A DNA stretch of 64,000 nucleotides, taken from Psychrobacter immobilis. GTDB taxonomy: Bacteria > Pseudomonadota > Gammaproteobacteria > Pseudomonadales > Moraxellaceae. The notes under the pieces are model-generated. The model made no database searches. It had not been told where the DNA came from and saw nothing but the letters and a program-made list of their open reading frames with translations. The stretch covers positions 62,001 to 126,000 of the forward strand of contig CAJHAA010000003.1 of NCBI GenBank assembly GCA_904846265.1, given 5' to 3'. Numbering within the stretch: the first letter of the stretch is position 1; every line of letters begins with the position of its first letter. Made by a program: the position numbers and the translations under genes. This document shows, in pieces, positions 18,023-27,757 of the stretch.

Positions 18023-18560
18023 ACCAGCCATAGCCAAAGGGATGATAGCCGTAACCGAAGCGCCCAGGCCCGTAGCCAAACGGATAAGGCGAACGTAGGT
18101 AATCGAGATCACGTTGACGGATATAGTAGTAACGTCCTTGCGCATAAGCTTCTTCTAGCTTTTCGATGCCTTCGAGCGGACAAACGGGCTGCCAGTCGTA
18201 GCCTTCGCGACCAAGTTTATAAGCATTGAGCTCGGTGCAGTAGCTTTTGAGACCTTGCTGTCGTCCTTGCTCCCATTGTATGCGGTTGGGCATGGGACCA
18301 CCTACCTTTGCGCAGCTATCAGCGTAATGACCGAAATAAGCACCTGAACGCCCTTGTAAGCCATCAGCATAGCCGACTTCTTGCCAGTTGCTTTCTTGAC
18401 ATTGCTGCGGGGTAAGATTTTGCGTCGTTGCACAGCCTGATAGGGTAAATAAGGCAGCGCCTACTAGCGAGAGGGTGAGCCCAGTTTTACTCATGAGTTT
18501 ATGGACACATTTGCTCGCTAGTGAAGCGGTCGATGAGTTTCGCTTAAGAAGATAATTCAT
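18021..18560 (-). CDS. DUF2799-type lipoprotein
   Basis: The 179-residue protein has a long basic N-terminal stretch, a hydrophobic segment and a lipobox LSGC (Cys about residue 43), so it is likely an outer-membrane lipoprotein. The repeated pattern of GYADGLQGR, YADSCA, EQGRQQGLKSYC and YKLGREGYDW is characteristic of the DUF2799 family. The C-terminal tail is rich in Gly, Tyr, Phe and Pro (YPFGYGPGRFGYGYHPFGYG). Function is unknown. An internal Met at about residue 24 would give a more normal signal peptide, but an AGG precedes the first ATG. Confidence 0.8.
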   Translation of the reverse strand: MNYLLKRNSSTASLASKCVHKLMSKTGLTLSLVGAALFTLSGCATTQNLTPQQCQESNWQEVGYADGLQGRSGAYFGHYADSCAKVGGPMPNRIQWEQGRQQGLKSYCTELNAYKLGREGYDWQPVCPLEGIEKLEEAYAQGRYYYIRQRDLDYLRSPYPFGYGPGRFGYGYHPFGYGW

Positions 18561-18994
18561 AATAAACCTGCGCGCGTTTAAAATTATGGTTTATCATAGC
18601 ACTTTTTGATGCTGACAACTTTTTGTATCTCATTATTACGCTGTTTTTTATTCGAGCTAAGTGTTTGATCTATTAACACATATAGCCAAACCATCGAGAT
18701 TCGAAAACGTGAGTGGTTGGTGATTATCAACTCATCATGCTTGATTTTTAACGGTTCGTGCTCATTATAAGCTTCTATATAGTAGCCAGTATTTAGACAA
18801 TCATTTATGAAACAGATGCTCATTAGAACGCTACTGGTTAAAAAATGACTGGTTAAAAAGTTACTGCTCAAACAATCAGTGATTGCTTTTTTATAGTTAG
18901 CTGGGTAATCACTGTCTTTGTTGTAGCCTGTTGTATAGATAGTAGTGGTTTTATTTTTTAGTACATTTTTATTTATCCAAAAGGTCGGATCATC
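18561..18994. other. 434-bp gap, no convincing gene
   Basis: The stretch is AT-rich. A 95-codon minus-strand open frame (18584-18871) lies here but is not supported. It contains a degenerate 15-bp tandem repeat at 18833-18877. Confidence 0.5.
18833..18877. repeat. Degenerate 15-bp tandem repeat, three units
   Basis: Units start at 18833, 18848 and 18863. Units 1 and 2 share ACTGGTTAAAAA, and the third is diverged (ACTGCTCAAACAATC). Confidence 0.7.
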
Positions 18995-19591
18995 ATGGGA
19001 ACATTCATTGGCGTTATCATTGTACTATTTGTATTAGGGAGTATGATGGCGCTCAAACCTAACGGTATCGATCAGCGTTTGGATAAGCTGCGCATGACCG
19101 CGCGCCGTTTGCAATTGAATCCAAAGCTGGTGAGTTGCCCTGATTGGATCAAAGGTAAAGACAACGAATATGGGCGTGGAATGTTAGGTCAATACTGTTT
19201 AGTGTTAGATGATGTGCAGCTGCCGCACACACGCTATCAAGTGATTGATGGGCAATGGCGACCAGATAGTAGTTTTGTCGATACAAGCAAAGATGATGTT
19301 AAGCTCACGATTCCGAGTGCGATTCGTGCTAATAACAGCACTAATAATACGATTGTCAAAAAGACCAATTTTAGCTTGGATAAAGCGCCGCTAGATTTGC
19401 CAGTCAGTATTGAGCCATTTGTTAAAGGTTTGCTGACTAAGGCGAATAGTATCGTGATTTATTGGGAAGATATCGCTTATGTGCGTCCTTCATCCAATCC
19501 TGCTTATCAGCAAAAATTGATTGAAGCAGATTTGTTGGTGCTCAAAAAACAGCTTGAACAATGGGCGTCAGAGATGCAAAAGCGCCTATAA
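18995..19591 (+). CDS. Unrecognised single-helix membrane protein
   Basis: The 198-residue protein has an N-terminal membrane helix (about residues 3-20, FIGVIIVLFVLGSMMAL) followed by a soluble domain. It contains two Cys (LVSCPDW and GQYCLVL) that could form a disulfide if the domain is periplasmic, and ends in an amphipathic helix (LVLKKQLEQWASEMQKRL). No family is recognised. It is a single gene upstream of topA with a weak AAGG ribosome site. Confidence 0.7.
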   Translation: MGTFIGVIIVLFVLGSMMALKPNGIDQRLDKLRMTARRLQLNPKLVSCPDWIKGKDNEYGRGMLGQYCLVLDDVQLPHTRYQVIDGQWRPDSSFVDTSKDDVKLTIPSAIRANNSTNNTIVKKTNFSLDKAPLDLPVSIEPFVKGLLTKANSIVIYWEDIAYVRPSSNPAYQQKLIEADLLVLKKQLEQWASEMQKRL

Positions 19592-19677
19592 AACGGCTAC
19601 AAGGTAGAAAATAATTTTTTAATCTCCATTTATAAGCAATATGCAAGCACTTTTGACAAACTCTCAGTCATTTACAG

Positions 19678-19707
19678 TTGACAGTGTAACGCTTAGCAGT
19701 GTAACGT
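19678..19707. repeat. 15-bp direct repeat, two units
   Basis: Two adjacent 15-base units (19678 and 19693) share CAGTGTAACG at the same offset. Confidence 0.6.
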
Positions 19708-19863
19708 CTTTATAACTGACTCTTTATCTTATGGTTATTGTTTGTTTTATAAACGTTTTTTTAAGCAGCTATTACTATAATGATTCACCGCGCTACTATA
19801 ACTCACAATTATAAATTGCCATGCTGCTGTATTTATTCTTACTTTTAATTTACTCATATAATA

Positions 19864-22545
19864 ATGGTGTCGTCACATATGGCAAAAACCGCAACCAAAA
19901 AAAGTCCAGCGCCCGCTGCTGGTAATCCCAAAGGCAGTCCAAAGGGCAAGTCTTTGGTGATTGTAGAATCACCTGCCAAGGCAAAAACAATCAATAAATA
20001 CCTTGGCGATGACTTTATCGTGCGCTCCAGTATTGGTCATGTCCGTGATCTACCAGTTGGCGCAAGCAAAAGTGCAAAAAAACCAACAACGACCAAAAAA
20101 GATGACAGTCTAAGCAAAGAAGAAAAAACCCAGCAAGCCTTGGTACGGCGCATGGGCGTCGATCCAGAACATGACTGGGCAGCAGTTTATGAAGTATTAC
20201 CAAATAAAACTAAGGTCATTAAAGAGCTTAAAGCCTTAGCTAAAGACGCTGACAAAATCTATCTGGCAACGGATATGGATAGAGAGGGGGAGGCGATTGC
20301 GTGGCATCTTAAAGAAGTCATCGGCGGCGCTGACAGTAAGTATGAGCGTGTGGTTTTTAACGAGATTACCAAATCAGCCATTCAAAATGCCTTTAAGCAG
20401 CCATCCAAACTCGATATCGACCGTGTCAATGCCCAACAAGCGCGGCGCTTTTTAGACCGTGTCGTTGGCTTTATGGTATCGCCGCTGCTGTGGCAAAAGG
20501 TTGCTCGCGGTCTCTCTGCAGGTCGCGTTCAGTCCGTTGCTATGCGTCTGGTCGTAGAAAGAGAACATGAAATTCGCGCCTTTATACCAGAAGAGTATTG
20601 GCAAATTCATGCCGATACTCACGTTGCCAGTAGCAAAAAGGACGCTGAGCAAATTGCGATTCGCTTAGAGGCGACCAAGCAAGGCGGCAAGACGCTTAAG
20701 CTAGTCAATAAAGAGCAGACAGATAAAGTCTTAGAAATTCTTAACTCAAGTGACTTTATCGTCAAAGAGCGTGAAGAGAAGCCAACGCAGTCGCGTCCGA
20801 GTGCGCCATTTATCACCTCGACATTACAGCAAGCAGCCAGCACACGATTGGGCTTTTCAGTTAAAAAGACCATGATTTTGGCACAGCGCTTATATGAAGC
20901 GGGTCATATTACTTATATGCGTACCGACTCGACTTTCTTATCTGGTGATGCACTTTCTGCGGTACGTGGCTATATCGAAGACAGCTATGGCGCAAAATAC
21001 GTACCAGAAAAGCCAAATTTCTACGGCAACAAACAAGGCGCACAAGAGGCGCATGAGGCGATTCGTCCATCTAACGTCAATATGAAGTCAACGCAGCTTA
21101 AAGGGGTTGAGCGTGATGCCATCCGCCTGTACGAGCTGATTTGGCGTCAGTTTGTCGCTTGTCAGATGCTGCCAGCAAAATACTTGTCAGTGAATCTATT
21201 CGTCGCTGCCAATGATGTCGAGTTAAAAGCACGTGGTCGTACGTTAGAATTTGATGGTTACACCAAGGTTATGCCACCAGCGAAGACTGACGATACCTTA
21301 TTACCAGATGTCAAAAAAGGCGATAAACTAATACTAGATAAGCTCGATCCGAGTCAGCATTTCACCAAGCCGCCACCGCGCTATACCGAGGCAAGTTTGG
21401 TGAAAGAGCTTGAGAAAAAAGGCATCGGTCGTCCATCAACTTATGCGTCTATCATCTCGACCATTCAAGATCGCGGCTATGTGAAGCTTGAGAACAAGCG
21501 CCTGTTTGCTGAAAAAATGGGTGATATCGTTACCGACAGGCTAACCGCAAGCTTCCCAGATTTGATGGATTATACCTTTACTGCCGCGCTAGAAGACAAG
21601 CTTGATCATGTGGCAGAAGGTGATACAGATTGGAAAGATGTCCTCGATAATTTCTATGGCGACTTCAAAACAACGCTTGATCGCGCCAAAGAAAAAGACG
21701 GCATGCGTCCAAATGATCCAACTGACGTACCAGACGTGCATTGCGATCTTTGCGATCGTCCAATGCAATTACGTACTGGCTCAACGGGGGTATTCTTAGG
21801 GTGTACTGGCTATAATTTACCGCCAAAAGAGCGCTGTAAAGGCACTAAGAATTTAATGCCCGTCGAAGCTTTTGCCAATCTTGATGAGGCAGAAGGTGAT
21901 GATGAAGCGGCAGAAGTTCGCGATTTGATGGAGAAAAAGCGTTGCCCGAAATGTAGCACGGCAATGAATGGTTATATCGTCGATGGCGGTCTGAAGCTGC
22001 ATGTGTGTGGTAACAATCCTGATTGTGATGGTTATGTCTTAGAAGAAGGCAAGTTCGAAGTGCCTGGCTCTGATTCTCCAACTATTGACTGTAATAAGTG
22101 CGATGGACAAATGGAGCTAAAGACGGGACGTTTTGGTCCTTACTTCGCTTGTCAGCAATGTGATAATACCCGTAAAGTGTTAAAAACAGGCGAAGCCGCA
22201 CCGCCGCGTATGGATCCTATTCATCTGCCAGAGCTGAAATCAACCAAGCACGATGATTACTTTATCTTGCGTGAAGGGGCAGCTGGGATGTTCTTGGCAG
22301 CGTCTAAATTCCCGAAAGTGCGCGAGACACGTGCACCCAAGCTGGCTGAGTTACGCGAAATCAAAGATAAAATGGAAGATAAATTCCAGTATCTGTTTGA
22401 AGGTCCAGATGAAGATCCAGATGGTAATCCCACCATTCTACGCTGGTCACGTAAGAAGAAAGAGCAATATATCGGCTCTGAGAAAAATGGTAAGGCCACA
22501 CGTTGGGGTGTGTATTGGCGTAATGGCAAGTGGGTAGAGGAGTAA
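19864..22545 (+). CDS. topA: DNA topoisomerase I
   Basis: This type IA topoisomerase relaxes negative supercoils. The 893-residue protein has a Lys-rich N-terminal tail, a TOPRIM domain ([17 protein letters not shown] near residue 32, [17 protein letters not shown] near 136), and the catalytic Tyr in [12 protein letters not shown] (about residue 352). Three Cys-rich zinc-finger segments follow (CDLC...C, CPKC...C, CNKC...C, from about residue 625), then a C-terminal basic region. An insertion rich in Lys and Thr follows the first TOPRIM motif. A second in-frame ATG at 19879 could be the true start because no clear ribosome site precedes either. Confidence 0.95.
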   Translation: MVSSHMAKTATKKSPAPAAGNPKGSPKGKSLVIVESPAKAKTINKYLGDDFIVRSSIGHVRDLPVGASKSAKKPTTTKKDDSLSKEEKTQQALVRRMGVDPEHDWAAVYEVLPNKTKVIKELKALAKDADKIYLATDMDREGEAIAWHLKEVIGGADSKYERVVFNEITKSAIQNAFKQPSKLDIDRVNAQQARRFLDRVVGFMVSPLLWQKVARGLSAGRVQSVAMRLVVEREHEIRAFIPEEYWQIHADTHVASSKKDAEQIAIRLEATKQGGKTLKLVNKEQTDKVLEILNSSDFIVKEREEKPTQSRPSAPFITSTLQQAASTRLGFSVKKTMILAQRLYEAGHITYMRTDSTFLSGDALSAVRGYIEDSYGAKYVPEKPNFYGNKQGAQEAHEAIRPSNVNMKSTQLKGVERDAIRLYELIWRQFVACQMLPAKYLSVNLFVAANDVELKARGRTLEFDGYTKVMPPAKTDDTLLPDVKKGDKLILDKLDPSQHFTKPPPRYTEASLVKELEKKGIGRPSTYASIISTIQDRGYVKLENKRLFAEKMGDIVTDRLTASFPDLMDYTFTAALEDKLDHVAEGDTDWKDVLDNFYGDFKTTLDRAKEKDGMRPNDPTDVPDVHCDLCDRPMQLRTGSTGVFLGCTGYNLPPKERCKGTKNLMPVEAFANLDEAEGDDEAAEVRDLMEKKRCPKCSTAMNGYIVDGGLKLHVCGNNPDCDGYVLEEGKFEVPGSDSPTIDCNKCDGQMELKTGRFGPYFACQQCDNTRKVLKTGEAAPPRMDPIHLPELKSTKHDDYFILREGAAGMFLAASKFPKVRETRAPKLAELREIKDKMEDKFQYLFEGPDEDPDGNPTILRWSRKKKEQYIGSEKNGKATRWGVYWRNGKWVEE

Positions 22546-22632
22546 GTCTCCTTTACCTTTTATATTGGTGATTGATTGTTAATATATGAGCTTCTGTATC
22601 ACCAATATTGTTTTAAGCTATAAAATTTTGAA

Positions 22633-22667
22633 CAAAAAAAACCTCTTAGAATCTAAGAGGTTTTTTT
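22633..22667. terminator. Bidirectional terminator between topA and sodC
   Basis: The near-perfect palindrome with arms ACCTCTTAGA and TCTAAGAGGT has A runs before and T runs after, so it can serve both convergent genes. Confidence 0.85.
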
Positions 22668-22714
22668 GTGCTATTCATATTTGTGATATCAATAACAGCT
22701 AAGTTCATATGCTA

Positions 22715-23272
22715 TTAGTTCTTTTCGATGATACCGCAAGCAACGCGGTCGCCTGCATTACCAGCTGGTTGGCTAGTATAGTCATCAGCACCGCTATGCA
22801 CGATAAAGGCTAGACGATTAACGCTATATTTACCAGCATCAGCGACAGAGATTTTCTTATTCACATAGTTAATAGTAGCCACGCCATCTGCATTGGCAGT
22901 CAGGTTAGGCAAGTCGCCAGCATGACCATTCATATCGTCAGGATTAGAGTGAGGCTTATTGTCTGGATTAAAGTGACCACCTGCCGCTTTACCCATATCA
23001 GCACAGCTACCCGTTTCATGGATATGTAGTGAGACTGTCTTGCCCGGCTGCAAATTCATCAGCTTACCGTAAACTTGTACGCCGCCATCCACAGGGCGTA
23101 AGAATACTTGACCCACTTCATTTTTATTACCAGCGACTGCATTGATAGTAGATTTTAAGGCAGGTTGGCTAAGTGGATTGCCAGTTTGCATTTGACCTTC
23201 GACCGTTTGACAACCCGTCATTACTAACGCTGAACCACATAATAGCGCACTTGCAAGCATCGTCTTATTCAT
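22715..23272 (-). CDS. sodC: Cu/Zn superoxide dismutase, lipoprotein
   Basis: SodC dismutates superoxide in the periplasm. From the ATG at 23272 it has 185 residues with a signal peptide and lipobox VMTGC (Cys about 21), so it is probably membrane-anchored. Metal-site stretches are visible: VSLHIHETGSCAD (copper His pair), GGHFNPDNKPHSNP and NGHAGDLPNL (zinc region), and VHSGADDYTSQPAGNAGDRVACG (copper His, active-site Arg and disulfide Cys). A GGAG about nine bases before 23272 supports this start over an ATG four codons upstream. It is a single gene. Confidence 0.93.
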   Translation of the reverse strand: MNKTMLASALLCGSALVMTGCQTVEGQMQTGNPLSQPALKSTINAVAGNKNEVGQVFLRPVDGGVQVYGKLMNLQPGKTVSLHIHETGSCADMGKAAGGHFNPDNKPHSNPDDMNGHAGDLPNLTANADGVATINYVNKKISVADAGKYSVNRLAFIVHSGADDYTSQPAGNAGDRVACGIIEKN

Positions 23273-23471
23273 TATTATCTCCAATTATTTTTAATATTTA
23301 GTTATTTTTGATAAGAGGCTAACTCTTGAAGGTTTATAGATAAATGCCTTTTGATTTCTATAAACATTCGTTAGTGTCGTCATCAGTATAGCTAAGGATT
23401 AGATATAGTTATTCATCAAATGCGCAACAATCGGTTAATAAATGTAAGTATCGTATGGGTTTGAAAATTGT

Positions 23472-24566
23472 TTACGGTATTTTCTTTACTTCGTTTTGCC
23501 ATACTAAAGTTTCGCCTGATTCTAACTTTTGAGTAAGGAGATAGCTGGATTCAGAATTATCAGAAGGATTAGATACTCTCTGCGTATCAAGATTGATCAG
23601 TGTTAACTGACTAGAACTATAAAGCATTAGGCGGCTAAGACTTGATTCAATATCATCAATGTCATCACCACACCCTACCATCGTTGAAGGGTTGCCACCA
23701 ATTAGCAACGTTTGATTAGTAGATAAAGCATAAGACCCACCAGCCCCATTGCATCCGACAGAAAATCCAATACCTTGGCTAAAACTACTTTGCTGAGGAT
23801 TGCTATAATCATGTGAACCAAGCCTGTAGTTTGCAGTAATAGGTACATCTGGACGATTAAATTTATTAATAGTTTTATTGGTATCGTCAGTTGCACTAAT
23901 AAGACGCCATTGGTATCGCTCTAATAATTCATTGATAAGCGGTATGCCCGCCACAGGATATTCAGGCTTGGGCGTACCCGAAAAAATCAGTGTTTTTCCT
24001 TTATTGGTTTTTAGAGCCAGCTGTTTTAATGTCTTGTTAGAACTCTGTGCAGAGTTTGCTAGTACTGGATCAAATCTGAAAGCTGTATCTGAATAGGGTA
24101 TAAAAACACTATTTACGACATTTCCTGTTTTGTTTTTGATTGTGTTTTTATTACTCAAGTTTTCGATAATTGAATGGTTTACTGTGGTGCAGTTATCAGA
24201 TGGTTCGCTGACATTGATTTGCCCGTAAAGGTAAGGTAATGGTAACCACATATCAAAAGAAACTTGGTGACGTTGACAGCCTTCTGTAAATGTTAAAAGG
24301 CTTGGATGTACCTCCATTATCAAAGGCAGCTTTTGGTTAAAAGCCTTGATTCGACCCTTATCATCGCTGACATAGGTTAATTGCCACTCATATTTTGTGG
24401 TGGTTTGAAACAGTCTGGATTCGAGCGTGGTCGCTGACCAGTTTTTATCGTCGATGACGGTCCTGGTTTGTGCTGAATGATTAAGGCTGTTGGTTTGGCA
24501 GCCTAACAAAGCGAGGGGTAGTAATGTGCTTATTACAACTAGAGGTACCCTTAAATGATTTAACAT
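23472..24566 (-). CDS. Lipoprotein with C-terminal META (HslJ-like) domain
   Basis: The 364-residue protein has a signal peptide and lipobox LLGC (Cys about 23). An N-terminal beta-rich half of no recognised family contains a Cys pair (EGCQRHQVSF, SDNCTT). From about residue 215 it has a META-type domain: LLERYQWRLISATDD, then GIGFSVGCNGAGGSY and STMVGCGDDIDDIE, with the two Cys typical of HslJ/META proteins. The family is linked to heat and antibiotic stress in the envelope, but no function can be assigned. AGGAAAGTGCA precedes the ATG. Confidence 0.75.
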   Translation of the reverse strand: MLNHLRVPLVVISTLLPLALLGCQTNSLNHSAQTRTVIDDKNWSATTLESRLFQTTTKYEWQLTYVSDDKGRIKAFNQKLPLIMEVHPSLLTFTEGCQRHQVSFDMWLPLPYLYGQINVSEPSDNCTTVNHSIIENLSNKNTIKNKTGNVVNSVFIPYSDTAFRFDPVLANSAQSSNKTLKQLALKTNKGKTLIFSGTPKPEYPVAGIPLINELLERYQWRLISATDDTNKTINKFNRPDVPITANYRLGSHDYSNPQQSSFSQGIGFSVGCNGAGGSYALSTNQTLLIGGNPSTMVGCGDDIDDIESSLSRLMLYSSSQLTLINLDTQRVSNPSDNSESSYLLTQKLESGETLVWQNEVKKIP

Positions 24567-24641
24567 TGCACTTTCCTAATTAATAAACATTTGTCTAAAA
24601 TATAGCATAAGGTATTATTAAGAGTGGTCTTTATTTTTGCC

Positions 24642-24677
24642 AAAAAAAAGCCGCCCATCGTTATGATGAGCGGCTTT
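24642..24677 (-). terminator. Terminator after lon
   Basis: On the minus strand a 13-bp stem beginning AAAGCCGC closes a five-base loop, ATAAC, and ends in GGCGGCTTT followed by five more T. Confidence 0.88.
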
Positions 24678-24711
24678 CTGATTTATAAGACTGGATTAGT
24701 AACTAATCAGA

Positions 24712-27363
24712 TTAGTTATGCAGCGCTTTGCTTGAGGTTTTATCAACCGTCACTTTAGCTGGTTTAAGCGGCACTGGCATACTGACCAAGGCTACTTTTA
24801 ATATCTCATCAATCGTTGCCACTGGCTGAATGGTCAGACCAGCTTTCACGTTATCAGGGATATCGGCCAAGTCACGCTCGTTGGTCGCTGGAATCAACAC
24901 ATGCTTGATACCACCTCGATGGGCAGCTAGTAGCTTCTCTTTGAGACCACCGATACGCAGGATTTTACCTCGCAGAGTAATCTCGCCTGTCATGGCGATA
25001 TCTGGGCGAATGGCAATACCCGTTAATGCTGAAACCAGCGCTGTGGTTAGCGCACCACCAGCCGATGGACCATCTTTCGGCGTGGCACCTTCTGGCATAT
25101 GGACGTGGACATCAGTCGTCTTAAAGGTTTCGTAGTCGATACCCAAACTGTCTCCGCGAGCACGTACCACGCTCATGGCAGCGCGAATCGACTCTTTCAT
25201 CACATCACCGAGTGAGCCTGTAAAGCTAAGCTCACCTTTGCCCTTCATCGCCACTGCTTCGATAGTAAGTAGCTCACCACCGACTTGGGTCCACGCAAGC
25301 CCAGTAATACGACCAATTTCAGGCTCTTCTTCCGCCAGACCGTAGTCATACTGATGGACACCTAGATAATCATCGATATTTTTGTCATCGACCACAACCA
25401 GCTGACGTTCTGCTTTCTTCGGAGCACGTGCGCCATGGGTTTCAACCGAACCGCGAACGACTTTACGGCAGATTTTATTGACTTCACGCTCAAGGTTACG
25501 CACACCGGCTTCACGCGTATAGCTACGCACGATGCTATGCAATGCCGCTTCAACAATCTCAATTTCGCCTTCTTTGAGACCGTTATTCTTAATGGCTTTT
25601 GGCACCAAGTACTTCTGCGCGATGTTGACCTTTTCTTCTTCGGTATAACCCGGTAGACGAATGACTTCCATACGGTCAAGCAGGGCAGGCGGAATATCCA
25701 TGCTGTTAGCGGTACAGATAAACATCACTTGCGATAAATCTAAATCCATATCTAAATAATGGTCGTTAAAAGTATCGTTCTGTGAGGGATCTAACACTTC
25801 AAGCAATGCTGATGCTGGATCACCGCGGAAGTCTTGCGCCATCTTATCGATTTCATCTAATAAGAATAGCGGGTTTTTAACTTCGACTTTCGCCAATGAC
25901 TGCACAATTTTACCTGGCATCGCACCGATATAAGTACGGCGATGACCACGAATCTCGGCTTCATCACGCACGCCGCCTAGTGCCATACGTACAAACTTAC
26001 GACCAGTCGCACGGGCAATCGACTCGCCTAATGAGGTTTTACCAACACCTGGAGGACCGACTAAACAAAGAATCGGACCGCGCAGTTTTTTCACTCTTGA
26101 TTGCACGGCGAGGTATTCTAAGATGCGATCTTTCACATCTTGCAAGCCATAATGGTCTTCATCTAAGACGGTTTTGGCTTTTTCTAAATTGATGGAAACC
26201 TTGGTTGTGGCATTCCACGGTGTGTCCAAAATCCATTCAATATAGTTGCGCACCACTGACGATTCACTCGAGGCAGGTGGCATCATTTTGAGCTTTTTCA
26301 GCTCTTGATCCGCTTTTTTGCGCACATCTTCTGGTAAGTCGGCATCTTCTAGACGCTGCTCTAGCTCAGCCACATCATCTTCGCCATCAAACGCACCGTC
26401 ATTCATATCTGACAGCTCATTTTTAATGGCTTTCATCTTCTCGTTTAAGAAGTATTCGCGCTGATTGTCTTCCATTTGCTGACGGACAGCTTCTTGGATA
26501 TCTTGCTCGATATTTTGTTCAGCACTCTGCTTAACCAAATATTCGGTTAAGGTGTTGATATGGGTTTTAAGATCATCATTTTCTAAGAATGATTGCTTAA
26601 TATCTAAATCCATCGACACACGGGTCGATATGAAATAAACCAGCTCAAGCAAGTCATCGATACGTTTTGCCACACGAGTCAGCTCGCGAGCATTACGCAG
26701 ACGCGCATCTGCATAACTTTCAAACAATGTAGTTAATGCTTGAATCGTGTTTTTCTGCTGGCTCTCATCCATACTGACATCAAGGTCAGCACGCTCAAAG
26801 CTTGCCATTAATAATGTATCGTGATTTTCTATAGTATCAACGCGCGCACGATATTGACCTTCGATCAATACTTTGATGCAATTCTCATCACTGTCATGCG
26901 GCATGGTACTGACGATACGGCAAACCGTACCGTATTGATACAAGTTATCTTGATCAATGTCTTCAGTCAGCGAGTCTTTTTGTGCCACGACCAAGACTTT
27001 ATTACCGTACTCAGCCTGTGCCAATTCAACGGCCTTTACCGATGGCTCACGACCGACGAACAAGGCAATCTGCATGTGCGGATAAACGACAACATCGCGC
27101 AATGCCAGTAGTGGTAAATAGTTTTCTGTACCGTCACCTTTTATACTATCGTCTTTTGCGTCATCGTCTTCAATAGTGTTGTCGTCATCATTATCTTTAT
27201 CATCACTATTTTTGCTATCACCATCTTCAACGCGATCAGCTGTTATAGCTACATCACCTGTCGCATCGTCAGGCGCGCTGTCTCGCTCTTGATCATCAGC
27301 AACAGTAGATGAAACGTCGACATCGATGTCGATATTGTCTTGGGCAATTTTATGTTCACTCAT
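24712..27363 (-). CDS. lon: ATP-dependent protease Lon with acidic N-terminal extension
   Basis: Lon degrades misfolded and regulatory proteins in the cytoplasm. From the ATG at 27363, preceded by GAGGAAG, the protein has 883 residues against 784 in E. coli. Residues 1-82 are a tail with about 30 Asp/Glu. The normal Lon N-domain then begins at LPLLALRDVVVYPHM. The AAA+ Walker A GPPGVGKTS, Walker B LFLLDEIDKM and the peptidase Ser in PKDGPSAGG (Ser767), with the Lys in GGLKEKLL about 40 residues later, are intact. A further upstream in-frame start would add 34 residues but has no ribosome site. A sigma-32-like promoter lies at 27420-27447. Confidence 0.96.
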   Translation of the reverse strand: MSEHKIAQDNIDIDVDVSSTVADDQERDSAPDDATGDVAITADRVEDGDSKNSDDKDNDDDNTIEDDDAKDDSIKGDGTENYLPLLALRDVVVYPHMQIALFVGREPSVKAVELAQAEYGNKVLVVAQKDSLTEDIDQDNLYQYGTVCRIVSTMPHDSDENCIKVLIEGQYRARVDTIENHDTLLMASFERADLDVSMDESQQKNTIQALTTLFESYADARLRNARELTRVAKRIDDLLELVYFISTRVSMDLDIKQSFLENDDLKTHINTLTEYLVKQSAEQNIEQDIQEAVRQQMEDNQREYFLNEKMKAIKNELSDMNDGAFDGEDDVAELEQRLEDADLPEDVRKKADQELKKLKMMPPASSESSVVRNYIEWILDTPWNATTKVSINLEKAKTVLDEDHYGLQDVKDRILEYLAVQSRVKKLRGPILCLVGPPGVGKTSLGESIARATGRKFVRMALGGVRDEAEIRGHRRTYIGAMPGKIVQSLAKVEVKNPLFLLDEIDKMAQDFRGDPASALLEVLDPSQNDTFNDHYLDMDLDLSQVMFICTANSMDIPPALLDRMEVIRLPGYTEEEKVNIAQKYLVPKAIKNNGLKEGEIEIVEAALHSIVRSYTREAGVRNLEREVNKICRKVVRGSVETHGARAPKKAERQLVVVDDKNIDDYLGVHQYDYGLAEEEPEIGRITGLAWTQVGGELLTIEAVAMKGKGELSFTGSLGDVMKESIRAAMSVVRARGDSLGIDYETFKTTDVHVHMPEGATPKDGPSAGGALTTALVSALTGIAIRPDIAMTGEITLRGKILRIGGLKEKLLAAHRGGIKHVLIPATNERDLADIPDNVKAGLTIQPVATIDEILKVALVSMPVPLKPAKVTVDKTSSKALHN

Positions 27364-27757
27364 ATATTCTTCCTCGTTCACCAGACTTGTAAAGTCAAGT
27401 TCGTGGTTCATGTTTAGATAAATGGTGCTCACCGATAAAATTGCAAGGCTTGTAGGCAAAGTCACACGCTTATCTGCGCAAAATAGTTGTATCTATCTAA
27501 AGACTGCGAGTCATATTGTTATTCATAATTTTAAATATTAGCTGAAATTCAATGTATACAGAGCATGGGTAATAAGTGCATAGCTAACACCTATTGGGTT
27601 CTGTGCGTAGGATTTGTGTGCAAAATAAGGTAAACTGACGCGCGTCTTAAACGGTGGTTTTAGCGTCAAGCGGTTTAGAGACGAGGGTGATATCCATCAT
27701 CCATGAGATATTAATAGGTCTTAATCAGACTATAGCAGACAGAATAAGAGGCAATAT
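27364..27757. other. 394-bp divergent gap between lon and antiporter gene
   Basis: It contains the heat-shock-type promoter for lon. No gene is seen. The right half carries the presumed promoter of the plus-strand antiporter. Confidence 0.5.
27420..27447 (-). promoter_or_regulatory. Sigma-32-like heat-shock promoter of lon
   Basis: On the minus strand CTTGCAA (27447-27441) and CACCATTT (27427-27420) are separated by 13 bases. The sigma-32 consensus is CTTGAAA, 11-16 bases, CCCCATNT, so each element has one mismatch. It starts about 57 bases upstream of the lon ATG. Confidence 0.65.

Noticed and set aside
18584-18871. 95-codon minus-strand open frame in the DUF2799-to-198-aa gap
   Set aside because: No ribosome site, no domain, and its 3' flank is a short repeat. 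It looks like AT-rich chance coding.
18833-18877. Short repeat considered as CRISPR remnant
   Set aside because: Units are adjacent with no spacers, and there are no cas genes in the window.
26821-27111. Antisense open frames within lon, topA and other long genes
   Set aside because: They mirror the codon pattern of the real gene on the other strand and have no independent support.
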